Source: Cellulomonas taurus
GTDB lineage: Bacteria > Actinomycetota > Actinomycetes > Actinomycetales > Cellulomonadaceae
DNA: 64,000 nucleotides
Reading direction: 5' to 3'
Assembly (NCBI RefSeq): GCF_012931845.1
Contig: NZ_CP051884.1
Location: 3,162,001 to 3,226,000, forward strand
Both the position numbers and the translations under genes were made by a program. Of the stretch, positions 7,817 through 15,938 are shown in pieces. Numbering within the stretch: position 1 is the first letter of the stretch; the number at the start of each line of letters is the position of its first letter. Below the pieces are notes generated by a model, which had not been told where the DNA came from, searched no databases, and worked only from the letters and a program-made list of their open reading frames with translations.

Positions 7817-8920
7817 TCAGATCTCCGGCAGCGCCTCGTGAGCCTGCGCCGAGTCGACGCCGCTGGCCTCCAACAGGTCGACCACCAGGGACCGGATCAA
7901 CAGCACCAGGGACTGCACCTGCCAGTCGTCAGGGGCCAGGGTGAACGGGTCCAGTTCCTCCGCCAGCACCAGCAGCGTGGTGGAGGCCCGCAGGGGTTCC
8001 GACCCCGATCCGAGCGCGGCCGCCAGGTCCTCGGCGGCCAGGGCGGTGCGCTGCACGATGTCGGCGAGCGTGGACAGGTCGTGCCCGTGCTCCGGGGTGC
8101 CGAGGGTCGCCTTGGTGCGCCGGGCCAGCACACGCGCGTTGCGCACTGCCCGGTCGGTGCGCACGGCGGACCGGTTCAGCCACTGCAGCTCGGTGCGGTG
8201 CCGCCGGGCCGCCGGTGACACCCGGGCCAGGTCACGGGCGGCGGCACAGGCGTCCTGCCATTCGGCGAGCGCCGGTTCGGTGGCACGGCCCCGCATCAGC
8301 GCGTCCTCGATGTCCGACGGCTGGTGGGTGCGCATCCCCTTGGCCAGCACGCCGAGCATCGCCGCCAGTTCCTCGACCGCCGTCCTGCCCTGCGCCCGGG
8401 GTCGACGACGGACGTCGCGCGGGATCAGCGCGGCCACCGCCAACGCGACCAGGCCACCGACCACCGCATCGGTCCAGCGCCCGACCGGCCCACCGGAGGC
8501 GGCGACGGTCGGCAGCCCGACGATCACGATCGACTGCACCCCGGCCTGGGTGGTCAGCATCGGACCGCGGTCGATGAACCGGGCGATGAACGCCGACACC
8601 ACCAGCACCGCGGCGACCTGCCAGGCGCCGGTGCCGATCACGTGCACCACCACGTCGCCCAGCGCGACCCCGAGGGCCACCCCGACCGCCAGCTCGGCCA
8701 CCCGGCGCAGGTCGCGGTCGGCGCTGAAGCCCAGCGACACCCAAGCCCCCACCGCCGCGAAGAACGGCGCCTGGTGCCCCAGCAGCTCGTGCGCCAACCA
8801 GAACGCGACCCCGGCCGCCATCGCCGCCTGCATCACCGGCCAGAACGCGGTGCGGACCCGGGACCAGCCCTGCCGGACCCGGGCCTCGACGGCGATCCGG
8901 GGCCAGTGCGAGGTGTTCAC
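7817..8920 (-). CDS. FUSC-family (aromatic acid exporter-like) membrane protein
   Basis: 367 aa. An N-terminal membrane block of about six helices (residues 25-165) contains HQAPFFAAVGAWVSLGFSADRDLRR and the basic end of the last helix DRGPM...IPRDVRRRP. A helical cytoplasmic domain follows. This is the architecture of the FUSC/ArAE family. The transported compound is unknown. Its GTG start overlaps the ygfZ stop by 4 nt (GTGA), so it is translationally coupled. Confidence 0.8.
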   Translation of the reverse strand: MNTSHWPRIAVEARVRQGWSRVRTAFWPVMQAAMAAGVAFWLAHELLGHQAPFFAAVGAWVSLGFSADRDLRRVAELAVGVALGVALGDVVVHVIGTGAWQVAAVLVVSAFIARFIDRGPMLTTQAGVQSIVIVGLPTVAASGGPVGRWTDAVVGGLVALAVAALIPRDVRRRPRAQGRTAVEELAAMLGVLAKGMRTHQPSDIEDALMRGRATEPALAEWQDACAAARDLARVSPAARRHRTELQWLNRSAVRTDRAVRNARVLARRTKATLGTPEHGHDLSTLADIVQRTALAAEDLAAALGSGSEPLRASTTLLVLAEELDPFTLAPDDWQVQSLVLLIRSLVVDLLEASGVDSAQAHEALPEI

Positions 8921-10050
8921 AGCATCGGGTGGCCGCCCAGACCGCGGGTCAGCGGTCCGTGCGCCGCCGGGCGGTCGACCGACACGCCCTCACCCGGCAC
9001 GATCTCCTCCTGCCCGGCGGAGACAACCCCGCCGTCGCAGTCCACGACCAGTTCGACGTCCACCGGAGTCGAGCGCTTGACCACGGCCAGCGCCACCGGG
9101 CCGAGCTCGTGGTGCCGGACCAGGCTGGTGACCCGGCCGACCTCGCGGCCCGCCTCGCCCCCGGTGCGCAGGTCGCCGACCAGCCGCACCGTGGCGCCGT
9201 CCTCCGGCAGCAGATGCCCGGAACCGTCCAGGTGCAGCAGCACGATCCGGCGCGGCGGACGCCCCAGGTTGTGCACCCGCGCGATGGTCTCCTGCCCGCG
9301 GTAGCAGCCCTTGTGCATGTGCACCGCGGTGCGCAGCCAGTCCAGCTCGTGCGGGATCGTGCGGTGGTCGACCTCCCGGCCGAACCGCGGTCGCAGCGCC
9401 TCGACCCGCACCGCCTCGGCCGCCCAGGTGCCGACCAACGGCCAGCCGGCCGCCTCCCGGGCCGCGACCTCCTCGACCAGACGCTCCCGTGGCACCAGCA
9501 CCAGCCGCCAGCGCCGGTCGTTGCCGGGGTGCACGTCGTCGGCCGGGCCGTAGCGGGTGCCCCCGGGTGCGGTGGTCGGCCACGGGTCGCGCCAGGTGAT
9601 CGACTCCCCCGCCGCACCCTCGGCGTCCACCGGCTCGGCCAGCGCCGCCCAGTCGGCCGTGACGTCGGCGACCTCGACCCGGAGCATGAACCTCATCCGG
9701 TCGAGCCAGGCGGCCAGCTCCGGCGCGGTCTCCGAGATCAGCCAGGTCGCCTCGCCGTCGTCCACCACCCCGGCCGCGTGCTCGATGTGACCCTGCGGGC
9801 TGAGCACCAGCAGTTCGGTGCTGGTCCGCGGCGGTAGGTCGTCCAGCTGCTGCGAGGTGATCGAGTGCAGCCAGCTCAGCCGATCCGGACCGACGACCCG
9901 GACCACGCCGAGGTGCGACTGGTCCACCACCGCGCCGCCGCGGGTCAGCGCACGCTGCTCGGCGGTCGGGTCGCCGTAGTGCCAGGCGACCCCGGCGTCC
10001 GGCCCGGTGGCCGGGACAGCGCCGTGCCGGGCGAGCAGCGGACTGTTCAC
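8917..10050 (-). CDS. ygfZ: Folate-binding YgfZ/GcvT-like protein
   Basis: 377-aa tetrahydrofolate-binding protein that supports assembly or repair of Fe-S enzymes. The diagnostic K-G-C-Y-x-G-Q-E motif appears as KGCYRGQETIARVHNLG, with the functional Cys. The N-terminal GcvT-like part includes DQSHLGVVRVVGPDRLSWLH. GTG 10050 is chosen because it overlaps the stop of the nitrobindin-like gene as GTGA. Its own stop overlaps the next start in the same way. Confidence 0.93.
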   Translation of the reverse strand: MNSPLLARHGAVPATGPDAGVAWHYGDPTAEQRALTRGGAVVDQSHLGVVRVVGPDRLSWLHSITSQQLDDLPPRTSTELLVLSPQGHIEHAAGVVDDGEATWLISETAPELAAWLDRMRFMLRVEVADVTADWAALAEPVDAEGAAGESITWRDPWPTTAPGGTRYGPADDVHPGNDRRWRLVLVPRERLVEEVAAREAAGWPLVGTWAAEAVRVEALRPRFGREVDHRTIPHELDWLRTAVHMHKGCYRGQETIARVHNLGRPPRRIVLLHLDGSGHLLPEDGATVRLVGDLRTGGEAGREVGRVTSLVRHHELGPVALAVVKRSTPVDVELVVDCDGGVVSAGQEEIVPGEGVSVDRPAAHGPLTRGLGGHPML

Positions 10051-10598
10051 GCCTCGACCCGGGTCAGGCGCGCCGAGGCGTAGGACTGCATCGGCTGACC
10101 GAAGGCCGCCATGTCGTGCGCCCACATCAGGTCGCCGTTCACCAGGCCGAGCAGCCGCTTGCCCGCTGTCACCTCGGCACCGGTCTCGGTGCGGGCGATC
10201 AGGTCGCTCACCAGGTCGATCCGGCCGTTGCCGGTCGCGCCGACATACACGTCGACGTGCCCCGACGGGTCCGCGAGCAGCAGTTCCACGGGAAACAGCT
10301 CCGAGCCCATGCCCTCCGGCCGCGCCGGCGGGATGCGCCAGTAGCCCGACTCGGTCGACCACACCGGTGCGTCCTGCTCGCCGTCGAGCGCGGAGACGTC
10401 ATCCGGGGCGACCACGAGCCGGATCACCGAGCGGTAGGACAGGTACAGCCCGCCGTCGTGGTCGATCTCGATCTCCTGGGTGAAGGAGGTCTCCTCCACG
10501 CCGGGGTAACCGAGCACGCCCTCGCCCGACCAGCGGCCGACCAGCCAGGCCAGCGGGTACAGCTCGGGCGCGAGGCCCTCAGGGATGGTGAAGGCCAT
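10047..10598 (-). CDS. Nitrobindin-like (FABP/DUF1794) beta-barrel protein
   Basis: 183 aa. The first barrel strands carry the GxWxGxG signature as VGRWSGEGVLGYPG, followed by repeated beta strands (FTQEIEIDHDGGLYLSYRS and onwards). Near the C-terminus the tract WAHDMAAFGQ contains a His in the region where nitrobindins ligate heme. Family members bind ferric heme and interact with NO or peroxynitrite, or fatty acids; which applies here is unknown. The ATG at 10598 overlaps the stop of the 35-aa peptide as TGATG. Confidence 0.88.
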   Translation of the reverse strand: MAFTIPEGLAPELYPLAWLVGRWSGEGVLGYPGVEETSFTQEIEIDHDGGLYLSYRSVIRLVVAPDDVSALDGEQDAPVWSTESGYWRIPPARPEGMGSELFPVELLLADPSGHVDVYVGATGNGRIDLVSDLIARTETGAEVTAGKRLLGLVNGDLMWAHDMAAFGQPMQSYASARLTRVEA

Positions 10599-10705
10599 CA
10601 GCGCTGACCGGTGAACAGGCGGTACACGACGTACCCGGCGAACCAGGCGATCGCGACGGCCGAGACGACCAGCAGGCCGATGAAGACGAGTTCCAGAGGC
10701 TCCAT
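10598..10705 (-). CDS. 35-aa membrane peptide at operon head
   Basis: The ORF encodes MEPLELVFIGLLVVSAV, continues hydrophobic to AWFAGYVVYRLF and ends TGQR. This is one transmembrane helix with an acidic N-terminus and basic C-terminus, consistent with the N-terminus outside. Its ATG is 6 nt after TAGGAT and its stop overlaps the next start as TGATG, so promoter placement and translational coupling both support real translation. No family is recognised. Confidence 0.7.
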   Translation of the reverse strand: MEPLELVFIGLLVVSAVAIAWFAGYVVYRLFTGQR

Positions 10706-10711
10706 GTGCCG

Positions 10712-10717
10712 ATCCTA
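10712..10717 (-). promoter_or_regulatory. Leaderless -10 (TAGGAT), operon promoter
   Basis: TAGGAT sits 6 nt before ATG 10705 with no ribosome-binding site between. It is the likely main promoter of the seven-gene operon running down to dtd. Confidence 0.6.
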
Positions 10718-10734
10718 ACGACGGCACTCAAGCC

Positions 10735-11511
10735 TCACCCGATCAGGACCCGCCCGGCCAGGTAGACCAGGATGCCGGTGACCGCCACCGGCAGGGTCGC
10801 GACGGACAGCAGCGCCGCCCGCTCCCACTGCTCGCCCTCGTGGTCCAGGCGCCGGAACAGCTCGGTGGCGGCGGCGACCAGGATGCCCACCGCCAGCCCG
10901 AGCAGGGTGCCGGACAACAGCCCGATCACCGGCAGCGCCACCCCGACCACGGCACCGGCGGCTGTCGAACCGCCGACCACGATCCCGACCCGGAGCCACC
11001 CGTCGAAGGGCAGCGCGCTGATCGCCGACCCGACGGCGAGCGCCACCGCACCGGTCACCACCACCGCATCCCCGGCGACCGTCCGCTCGGCGGCGAGCCA
11101 GCCCACCGAACACACCGGCACCAACGCACCGGCCACCGTCCCGGCCACCGACTCGACCAGCCGTTCCCGACCGTCCCGCCGGACCAGCTGCATGACGAAG
11201 GCCGCCAGCACCACACCGGCGAACACCGCGGGCACCGGGTTCAACATCGCCTGCTCGGTGGACAGCCAGACCGCCAGCACCGCGGCGACACCACCCAGGG
11301 CGATCACCACGGCCGAGTGCCAGCGCGCGGGCAGCCCGGCGACCAGGGGCCAGCCGACCGCGAACAGCACACCCAGAGCGATCAACAGCCCGCCCAGCAC
11401 CGGACCGCTGTGTCCGGCCAGCGTGAGGTCGCCGACCACACCGGCGACCGCCACCAGGGTCGCCAGCACTGCCGAGGTCACGGCCCGATTCGACGCCTGC
11501 ACGCCCGCCAT
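10735..11511 (-). CDS. Polytopic membrane protein, unknown function
   Basis: 258 aa with about eight hydrophobic helices and very short loops; the only longer cytoplasmic loop is MQLVRRDGRERLVES around residue 110. No transporter motif, Walker box or catalytic residue cluster is visible. The gene is divergent from the GlnR-like regulator, from which it is separated by 137 nt, and its stop lies about 30 nt upstream of the 35-aa peptide on the same strand. The role cannot be assigned. Confidence 0.75.
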   Translation of the reverse strand: MAGVQASNRAVTSAVLATLVAVAGVVGDLTLAGHSGPVLGGLLIALGVLFAVGWPLVAGLPARWHSAVVIALGGVAAVLAVWLSTEQAMLNPVPAVFAGVVLAAFVMQLVRRDGRERLVESVAGTVAGALVPVCSVGWLAAERTVAGDAVVVTGAVALAVGSAISALPFDGWLRVGIVVGGSTAAGAVVGVALPVIGLLSGTLLGLAVGILVAAATELFRRLDHEGEQWERAALLSVATLPVAVTGILVYLAGRVLIG

Positions 11512-11648
11512 CCTGACAGACTCGGACCGCAGGCCCGCGCACCGGGCGGATCGACGGTCCGTGTCCGGCGCGTGACATCCCGGTCACATCCGGGAAAAAC
11601 GCGGGGGCTATCGTGTCCCCCACTTCGCCACAGGGAGGGGAGCCGCCA

Positions 11649-12368
11649 GTGGCCGATCTGCTTCTGCTCACACCCGCATCCGGCGGGTCGTCCCAGGTTC
11701 TCCCTGCGCTCGGCCTGCTGTCCCACCGCGTCCGGGTGCTGCCCGTGGAACCGTCCGCGCTGGTGGACGCCCCGGACGCCGACATCGTGGTGCTGGACGC
11801 ACGCCGCGACCTGGTGACCGCCCGCACCACCTGCCGGCTGCTGCGCGCCACCGGCCTGACGGTCCCGCTGGTGCTCGTGCTCACCGAGGGCGGCCTGACG
11901 GTGGTCACCGCCGAGTGGGGCGCCGACGACATCGTGCTGGAGAACGCCACCCCGGCGGAGGTCGAGACCCGGTTCCGTCTGGTCATCGAGCGCGCGGCGA
12001 ACTCCTCCCAGGACGACGGGCCGCAGGAGATCGCCTCCGGCGACCTGATGATCGACGCCGGGGGCTACACCGCCCGGTTGCGTGGCCGTCCGCTCGACCT
12101 CACCTACAAGGAGTTCGAGCTCCTGAAGTACCTGGTGCAGCACCCCGGGCGGGTGTTCACCCGGGCCCAGCTGCTCCAGGAGGTCTGGGGTTACGACTAC
12201 TACGGGGGCACCCGGACGGTCGACGTGCACGTGCGGCGGCTGCGCGCCAAGCTCGGACCGGAGCACGAGCAGCTGATCGGCACCGTGCGCAACGTGGGCT
12301 ACCGGTTCGACCCGCCCAAGGACCGCCGGGCCACCGAAGCGCAGGCGGAGGTCGGCGCGGACGCCTAG
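11649..12368 (+). CDS. glnR: GlnR-type orphan OmpR-family regulator
   Basis: 239 aa. The receiver-like domain reads [15 protein letters not shown]...[13 protein letters not shown]...[12 protein letters not shown] and matches the GlnR pattern. It keeps the central Asp in LDAR, but the switch Lys near the end of the domain is replaced ([10 protein letters not shown] instead of the usual VKP). The winged helix contains [19 protein letters not shown] and [20 protein letters not shown]. GlnR controls nitrogen-assimilation genes in actinobacteria without a cognate kinase. GTG 11649 has AGGGAGGGGAG upstream at about 6 nt spacing. nhaA follows in the same direction. Confidence 0.8.
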   Translation: MADLLLLTPASGGSSQVLPALGLLSHRVRVLPVEPSALVDAPDADIVVLDARRDLVTARTTCRLLRATGLTVPLVLVLTEGGLTVVTAEWGADDIVLENATPAEVETRFRLVIERAANSSQDDGPQEIASGDLMIDAGGYTARLRGRPLDLTYKEFELLKYLVQHPGRVFTRAQLLQEVWGYDYYGGTRTVDVHVRRLRAKLGPEHEQLIGTVRNVGYRFDPPKDRRATEAQAEVGADA

Positions 12369-12434
12369 AATCGTCCGCGGTGTGCCGGGAAGTCTGGTCG
12401 GCGGTCCAGCCGTCGACCCCTGGGAGATCCCGTC

Positions 12435-13733
12435 GTGTCCACTCTGTTCAGCAGTCTCACCCCCGGCGGTGAGCGCAATCTGCTCGACACCCTCCGCGCC
12501 GAGCGCACCGGCGGCGTCCTGCTGCTGATCGGGGCGGTCGCCGCCCTGGTCTGGGCCAACTCGCCCTGGGCTGCCGCCTACACCGCCGTCTCCGAGACCG
12601 TGATCGGCCCGGCCGCGCTCCATCTGGACCTCAGCCTCGCCGACTGGGCGAAGGACGGCTTGCTGGCGATCTTCTTCTTCGTGGTCGGGGTCGAGCTCAA
12701 GCGCGAGATCGTCGACGGCGAGCTGCGCCGGGTGCGGACCGCCATGGTGCCGGTGGTCGCGGCGGTGGGCGGCATGGCGGTGCCCGCGCTGCTGTACCTG
12801 CTGGTGAACCGGGGCGGTGCCACCGAGGGCTGGGCGGTGCCGACCGCCACCGACATCGCGTTCGCGGTCGCGGTGCTCTCCGTGGTCGGCCGCAGCCTGC
12901 CGACCTCGCTGCGCGCCTTCCTGCTCACGCTGGCCGTGGTGGACGACCTGCTCGGCATCATCGTCATCGCCACCGTGTACACCGAGTCCCTGCACCTCGA
13001 GTTCCTCACCCTCTCCGCCCTCACCATCGCCTGCTTCGCCCTCCTCATCCGCGTCCGCACCGCCCCCGCCGAGATGACAGAAACCGGCGGATGGGCGGCC
13101 GGGATGCGTCGCTTGCTGTCATCTCGGGCGCGGGGTCCGCTGCTGGTCGTGCTGGGGGTGACGGCGTGGGCGTTGATGCACGCCTCGGGGGTGCACGCGA
13201 CGATCGCGGGGGTGGCACTCGGGATGACGGCCCCCGGGCTGGCACGCACCGGCGAGTCGGTGAGTGTCGCCGAACGGCTCGAACACCACTGGCGCCCCAT
13301 CTCCGCGGGAGTCGCCGTGCCGGTGTTCGCGCTGTTCGCCGCCGGGGTGACGTTGAACGCTCAGGTGATCGGCGATGCGCTCAGCGACCCGGTGGCGCAG
13401 GGTGTCGCCCTGGGCCTGGTCGTCGGCAAGCCGCTGGGCATCCTGGGTGCCACCTGGCTGGTCGCGACCTTCACCCGGGCGCAGCTGGCACCGGATCTGC
13501 ACTGGCGGGACGTCGCCTCGGTGGGGGCGCTGGCCGGGATGGGCTTCACCGTCTCGCTGCTGATCGGGGCGCTCGCCTTCGGCGCCGACAGCGAGCACGA
13601 CCAGCACCTGACGGTGGCGATCCTGTTCGCCTCGCTGCTGGCCGCCGTCATCGGTGGGATCGCCCTGGCGCTGCGGGACCGGCAGCACCGCCGACTGGCA
13701 GGTCCCGCCCCGGAGGTCGTCGCGAAGGGGTAG
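12435..13733 (+). CDS. nhaA: Na+/H+ antiporter NhaA
   Basis: 432-aa NhaA antiporter that exports Na+ (or Li+) in exchange for protons. The sequences PTATDIAFAVAVL and LAVVDDLLGIIVIA carry the paired Asp residues of the ion site, and FFFVVGVELKREIVDGEL is typical of the early helices. GTG 12435 has GGGAG 8 nt upstream. TAGAAT overlapping the glnR stop could start a separate transcript. Codons near residues 212-231 contain a 12-bp inverted repeat (separate entry), in the loop between membrane segments, and the base skew of codons changes there. Confidence 0.95.
   Translation: MSTLFSSLTPGGERNLLDTLRAERTGGVLLLIGAVAALVWANSPWAAAYTAVSETVIGPAALHLDLSLADWAKDGLLAIFFFVVGVELKREIVDGELRRVRTAMVPVVAAVGGMAVPALLYLLVNRGGATEGWAVPTATDIAFAVAVLSVVGRSLPTSLRAFLLTLAVVDDLLGIIVIATVYTESLHLEFLTLSALTIACFALLIRVRTAPAEMTETGGWAAGMRRLLSSRARGPLLVVLGVTAWALMHASGVHATIAGVALGMTAPGLARTGESVSVAERLEHHWRPISAGVAVPVFALFAAGVTLNAQVIGDALSDPVAQGVALGLVVGKPLGILGATWLVATFTRAQLAPDLHWRDVASVGALAGMGFTVSLLIGALAFGADSEHDQHLTVAILFASLLAAVIGGIALALRDRQHRRLAGPAPEVVAKG
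13069..13127. repeat. 12-bp inverted repeat inside nhaA
   Basis: CCGAGATGACAG (13069-13080) and its perfect complement CTGTCATCTCGG (13116-13127) flank 35 nt in frame within nhaA. Upstream codons end mostly in C and downstream codons mostly in G. A related arrangement occurs at 60309-60353. Confidence 0.75.
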
Positions 13734-13745
13734 GTTCAGCTGTCG

Positions 13746-14669
13746 ATGACCGTCGACTCCTCCGCCCTGCTGCTGGACGGCCCGTGGCGGCACCAGTTCG
13801 TCCCGGCCAACGGCGGGCGTTTCCATGTCGCCACCGCCGGACCCGAGGACCGGGACGCCCCGCTGGTGGTGCTGCTGCACGGGCTGCCGCAACTGTGGTG
13901 GGCGTGGCGGCACCAGATCCCGGCCCTGGCGGAGGCCGGTTACCGGGTGGCCGCGATGGACCTGCGCGGGATCGGCGGCTCGGACAAGCCGCCGATCGGC
14001 TACGACATGCCCACCCTGACCCAGGACGTCGCCGGTGTGGTCCGGTCGCTGGGCTGCGAGCGCGCGGTGTTCGTCGGCCAGGGCGTCGGCGGCGGTGACG
14101 TCGCCTGGGCGATGCCCGCGTACCACCCGGAGGTCACCACCGCCCTCGGCGTGCTGTCGTCCCCGCACCCGCTGCACCGGCTCGGCGACCCCCGACGCGG
14201 CCTGCGGGCCAAGGCCCTGCGGCACATGGTGGAGTTCCAGGTGCCGCTGCTGCCCGAACGCTCGCTGACGCACGGCGACCGGGTGGCCAAGCTGCTCCGG
14301 GAGTGGGGCGGCGCCCGGTGGCCGGACCCGGCGGCGCTGGCCGTGTACCGCCGAGCCGCCCAGATCCCGTTCGCCGCCCACTCGGCGATGGAGCAGGTGC
14401 GCTGGCTGTACCGGTCGTGGTTCCGTGCCGACGGTCGACGGCACGCCCAGGCCCTGCGTGAGGCGCCCACCGTGCCCACGCTGCAGCTGCACGGCGGGTC
14501 GGACGGCTGCTACGCCGTGTCCCGGTCGGTGGCGACCGGGCGCGTCGCCGGGCGGCTGGGGGCCGGGTACCGGTTCGAGATGCTCGGCGGCACCGGGCAC
14601 TTCCTGGCCGAGGAGCAGCCGGAGCGGGTCACCTCGCTGCTGGTCGAGTGGCTCGACGGGCTGCGCTGA
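13746..14669 (+). CDS. Alpha/beta-hydrolase fold protein lacking a canonical nucleophile
   Basis: 307 aa with the epoxide hydrolase/dehalogenase-like layout: LLHGLPQLWWAWRHQIPALAEAGYRV, DLRGIGGSDKP, and C-terminal GTGHF with the catalytic-type His. At the nucleophile elbow, where Asp or Ser is expected (as in GHDWGG), the sequence is VGQGVGGGD, placing Gly at the nucleophile position. A hydrolytic role therefore needs caution; a binding or non-canonical function is possible. A TAGGTT hexamer overlapping the nhaA stop lies 9 nt upstream of ATG 13746. Confidence 0.85.
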   Translation: MTVDSSALLLDGPWRHQFVPANGGRFHVATAGPEDRDAPLVVLLHGLPQLWWAWRHQIPALAEAGYRVAAMDLRGIGGSDKPPIGYDMPTLTQDVAGVVRSLGCERAVFVGQGVGGGDVAWAMPAYHPEVTTALGVLSSPHPLHRLGDPRRGLRAKALRHMVEFQVPLLPERSLTHGDRVAKLLREWGGARWPDPAALAVYRRAAQIPFAAHSAMEQVRWLYRSWFRADGRRHAQALREAPTVPTLQLHGGSDGCYAVSRSVATGRVAGRLGAGYRFEMLGGTGHFLAEEQPERVTSLLVEWLDGLR

Positions 14670-14729
14670 CCCCGTCCCGCCGGGTGGCGGTGACGACACC
14701 GGTCGGGGTGCCGTGACCGGCGTGCCGGC

Positions 14730-15389
14730 TCAGACCAGCGAGGACGGGCAGTCCCGGGTCACCGGGCAGTTCGCGCAGTCGGGCCGGCGGGCGAGGCAGC
14801 ACCGGCGGCCGTGGAAGATCAGGCGGTGGCTGACCAGCGTCCACTCGGCGCGCGGGATCAGTGCGGCGATCTCCCGCTCCGCCCGCACCGGGTCCTCCTC
14901 GGTGGTCCAGCCGAGGCGTCGGGCCAACCGCCCGACGTGGGTGTCCACGGTGATCCCGGGAATGCCGAAGGCGTCGCCGAGCACCACGTTCGCCGTCTTG
15001 CGGCCGACCCCCGGGAGCCGCACCAGATCCGCCAGCCGGGGCGGGACCTGCCCGCCATGGCGTTCGACCAGCGCCTGGCCGAGGCCGATCAGCGACCGCG
15101 CCTTGGCCCGGAAGAAGCCGAGCGGGCGCAGGATCTCCTCCAGCTCGTCCGGTGCCGCACCGGCATAGGCGGCAGCGTCCGGGTAGCGCGCGAACAGCTC
15201 CGGGGTGACCGCATTGACCCGGACGTCCGTGGTCTGCGCCGAGAGCACGGTGGCGACCAGCAGCTCCAGCGGGGTGCTGAAATCCAGCTCACACCGCGCA
15301 TCGGGGTACCGCTCGGCCAGCGCCCGGTTGACCCGTCGGGCGCGTCTGACCAGGGCGAGGGGTGGCCGGTCGGCGTCCGTGGTGGTCAT
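14730..15389 (-). CDS. nth: Endonuclease III (DNA glycosylase/AP lyase)
   Basis: 219-aa Nth, which removes oxidised pyrimidines and cleaves AP sites. The helix-hairpin-helix [14 protein letters not shown] carries the catalytic Lys, [13 protein letters not shown] carries the catalytic Asp, and the C-terminal [4Fe-4S] motif is C-x6-C-x2-C-x5-C ([17 protein letters not shown]). It is leaderless: TAGGCT lies 6 nt before the ATG. Confidence 0.96.
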   Translation of the reverse strand: MTTTDADRPPLALVRRARRVNRALAERYPDARCELDFSTPLELLVATVLSAQTTDVRVNAVTPELFARYPDAAAYAGAAPDELEEILRPLGFFRAKARSLIGLGQALVERHGGQVPPRLADLVRLPGVGRKTANVVLGDAFGIPGITVDTHVGRLARRLGWTTEEDPVRAEREIAALIPRAEWTLVSHRLIFHGRRCCLARRPDCANCPVTRDCPSSLV

Positions 15390-15395
15390 TCGGTC

Positions 15396-15401
15396 AGCCT
15401 A
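15396..15401 (-). promoter_or_regulatory. Leaderless -10 element (TAGGCT) for nth
   Basis: TAGGCT with a 6-nt gap to ATG 15389 and no ribosome-binding site. Confidence 0.65.
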
Positions 15402-15438
15402 GAGCCGCTCGCCCCCACGGGTGATGCCGCCGTTCCGG

Positions 15439-15468
15439 CTCAAGTCGGGCACCCGCGGGGTCGAGAAA
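15439..15468 (+). promoter_or_regulatory. Possible FliA/WhiG (sigma-28)-type promoter
   Basis: CTCAAG (15439-15444), a 15-nt spacer, then GTCGAGAAA (15460-15468) resembles sigma-28-family promoters (TCAAG-type -35 and GCCGATAA-type -10). It lies 35 nt before the RsiG-like gene. The same geometry appears before the diguanylate cyclase at 24677-24704. Confidence 0.4.
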
Positions 15469-15502
15469 GTCGCCAGCACCCCGACGACTCCCCGAGGACG
15501 AG

Positions 15503-15871
15503 ATGCCCGCAGCACTGGCCGATCTGCGCCGCCGTCGTCGTGCGCTGCGGCTGGAGCACCAGCACGTCCGGCGGTGGCGGCTGCTGCTCCGGGACCGGAT
15601 CGAGTTGGCGGTGGCCGCGGCCGCCCCGCCCCGGATGCCCGGCGAGGACCCGGAGCTGCGTGACCTCTTCCTCGACCGCGCCCGCCCGCTGCCCGGCGCC
15701 GCCGAGCTGGCCGGTGCGGTGCGCGGCGCCCTGCCGCTGGCCGAGATCGAGCAGCTGCCCCGGCTCCGCGCGCTGGATCACCGGCTCGCCGAATACCAGG
15801 AGCAACTCGGCGAAGCCCTGGACGACCTGACCGAGCTCTACATCGAGGAGCTCGCCCGCTCGGTGTCGTGA
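15503..15871 (+). CDS. Small helical protein resembling anti-sigma factor RsiG
   Basis: 122 aa, mostly two long charged helices separated by a Pro-rich linker. The first helix (DLRRRRRALRLEHQHV then RRWRLLLRDRIEL) and the last (LAEYQEQLGEALDDLTELYIEEL) align by pattern with RsiG, the c-di-GMP-dependent anti-sigma factor of WhiG in Streptomyces. However, the E(x3)S(x2)R(x3)Q(x3)D c-di-GMP motif is mostly not conserved: by my alignment only the Arg matches, with Glu for the final Asp. ATG 15503 has GAGGA at 4 nt spacing. No WhiG/FliA gene is in the window. The gene is certain as an ORF; the homology is an inference. Confidence 0.55.
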   Translation: MPAALADLRRRRRALRLEHQHVRRWRLLLRDRIELAVAAAAPPRMPGEDPELRDLFLDRARPLPGAAELAGAVRGALPLAEIEQLPRLRALDHRLAEYQEQLGEALDDLTELYIEELARSVS

Positions 15872-15893
15872 TTGCGTGCCGGGCCGTCGGTCT

Positions 15894-15923
15894 GTAGGTT
15901 ACCTAGTGCACTAGATGACCTAC
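15894..15923. promoter_or_regulatory. 30-bp palindromic operator over the gntR-ABC promoter
   Basis: GTAGGT, 3 nt, the perfect 12-bp palindrome CTAGTGCACTAG, 3 nt, then ACCTAC. It overlaps a promoter with -35 TTGCGT (15872-15877) and, 17 nt on, -10 TAGGTT (15895-15900). Such a site fits autorepression by the YtrA-type GntR protein encoded next. Confidence 0.75.
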
Positions 15924-15938
15924 CGACCGGAGGTGCGC

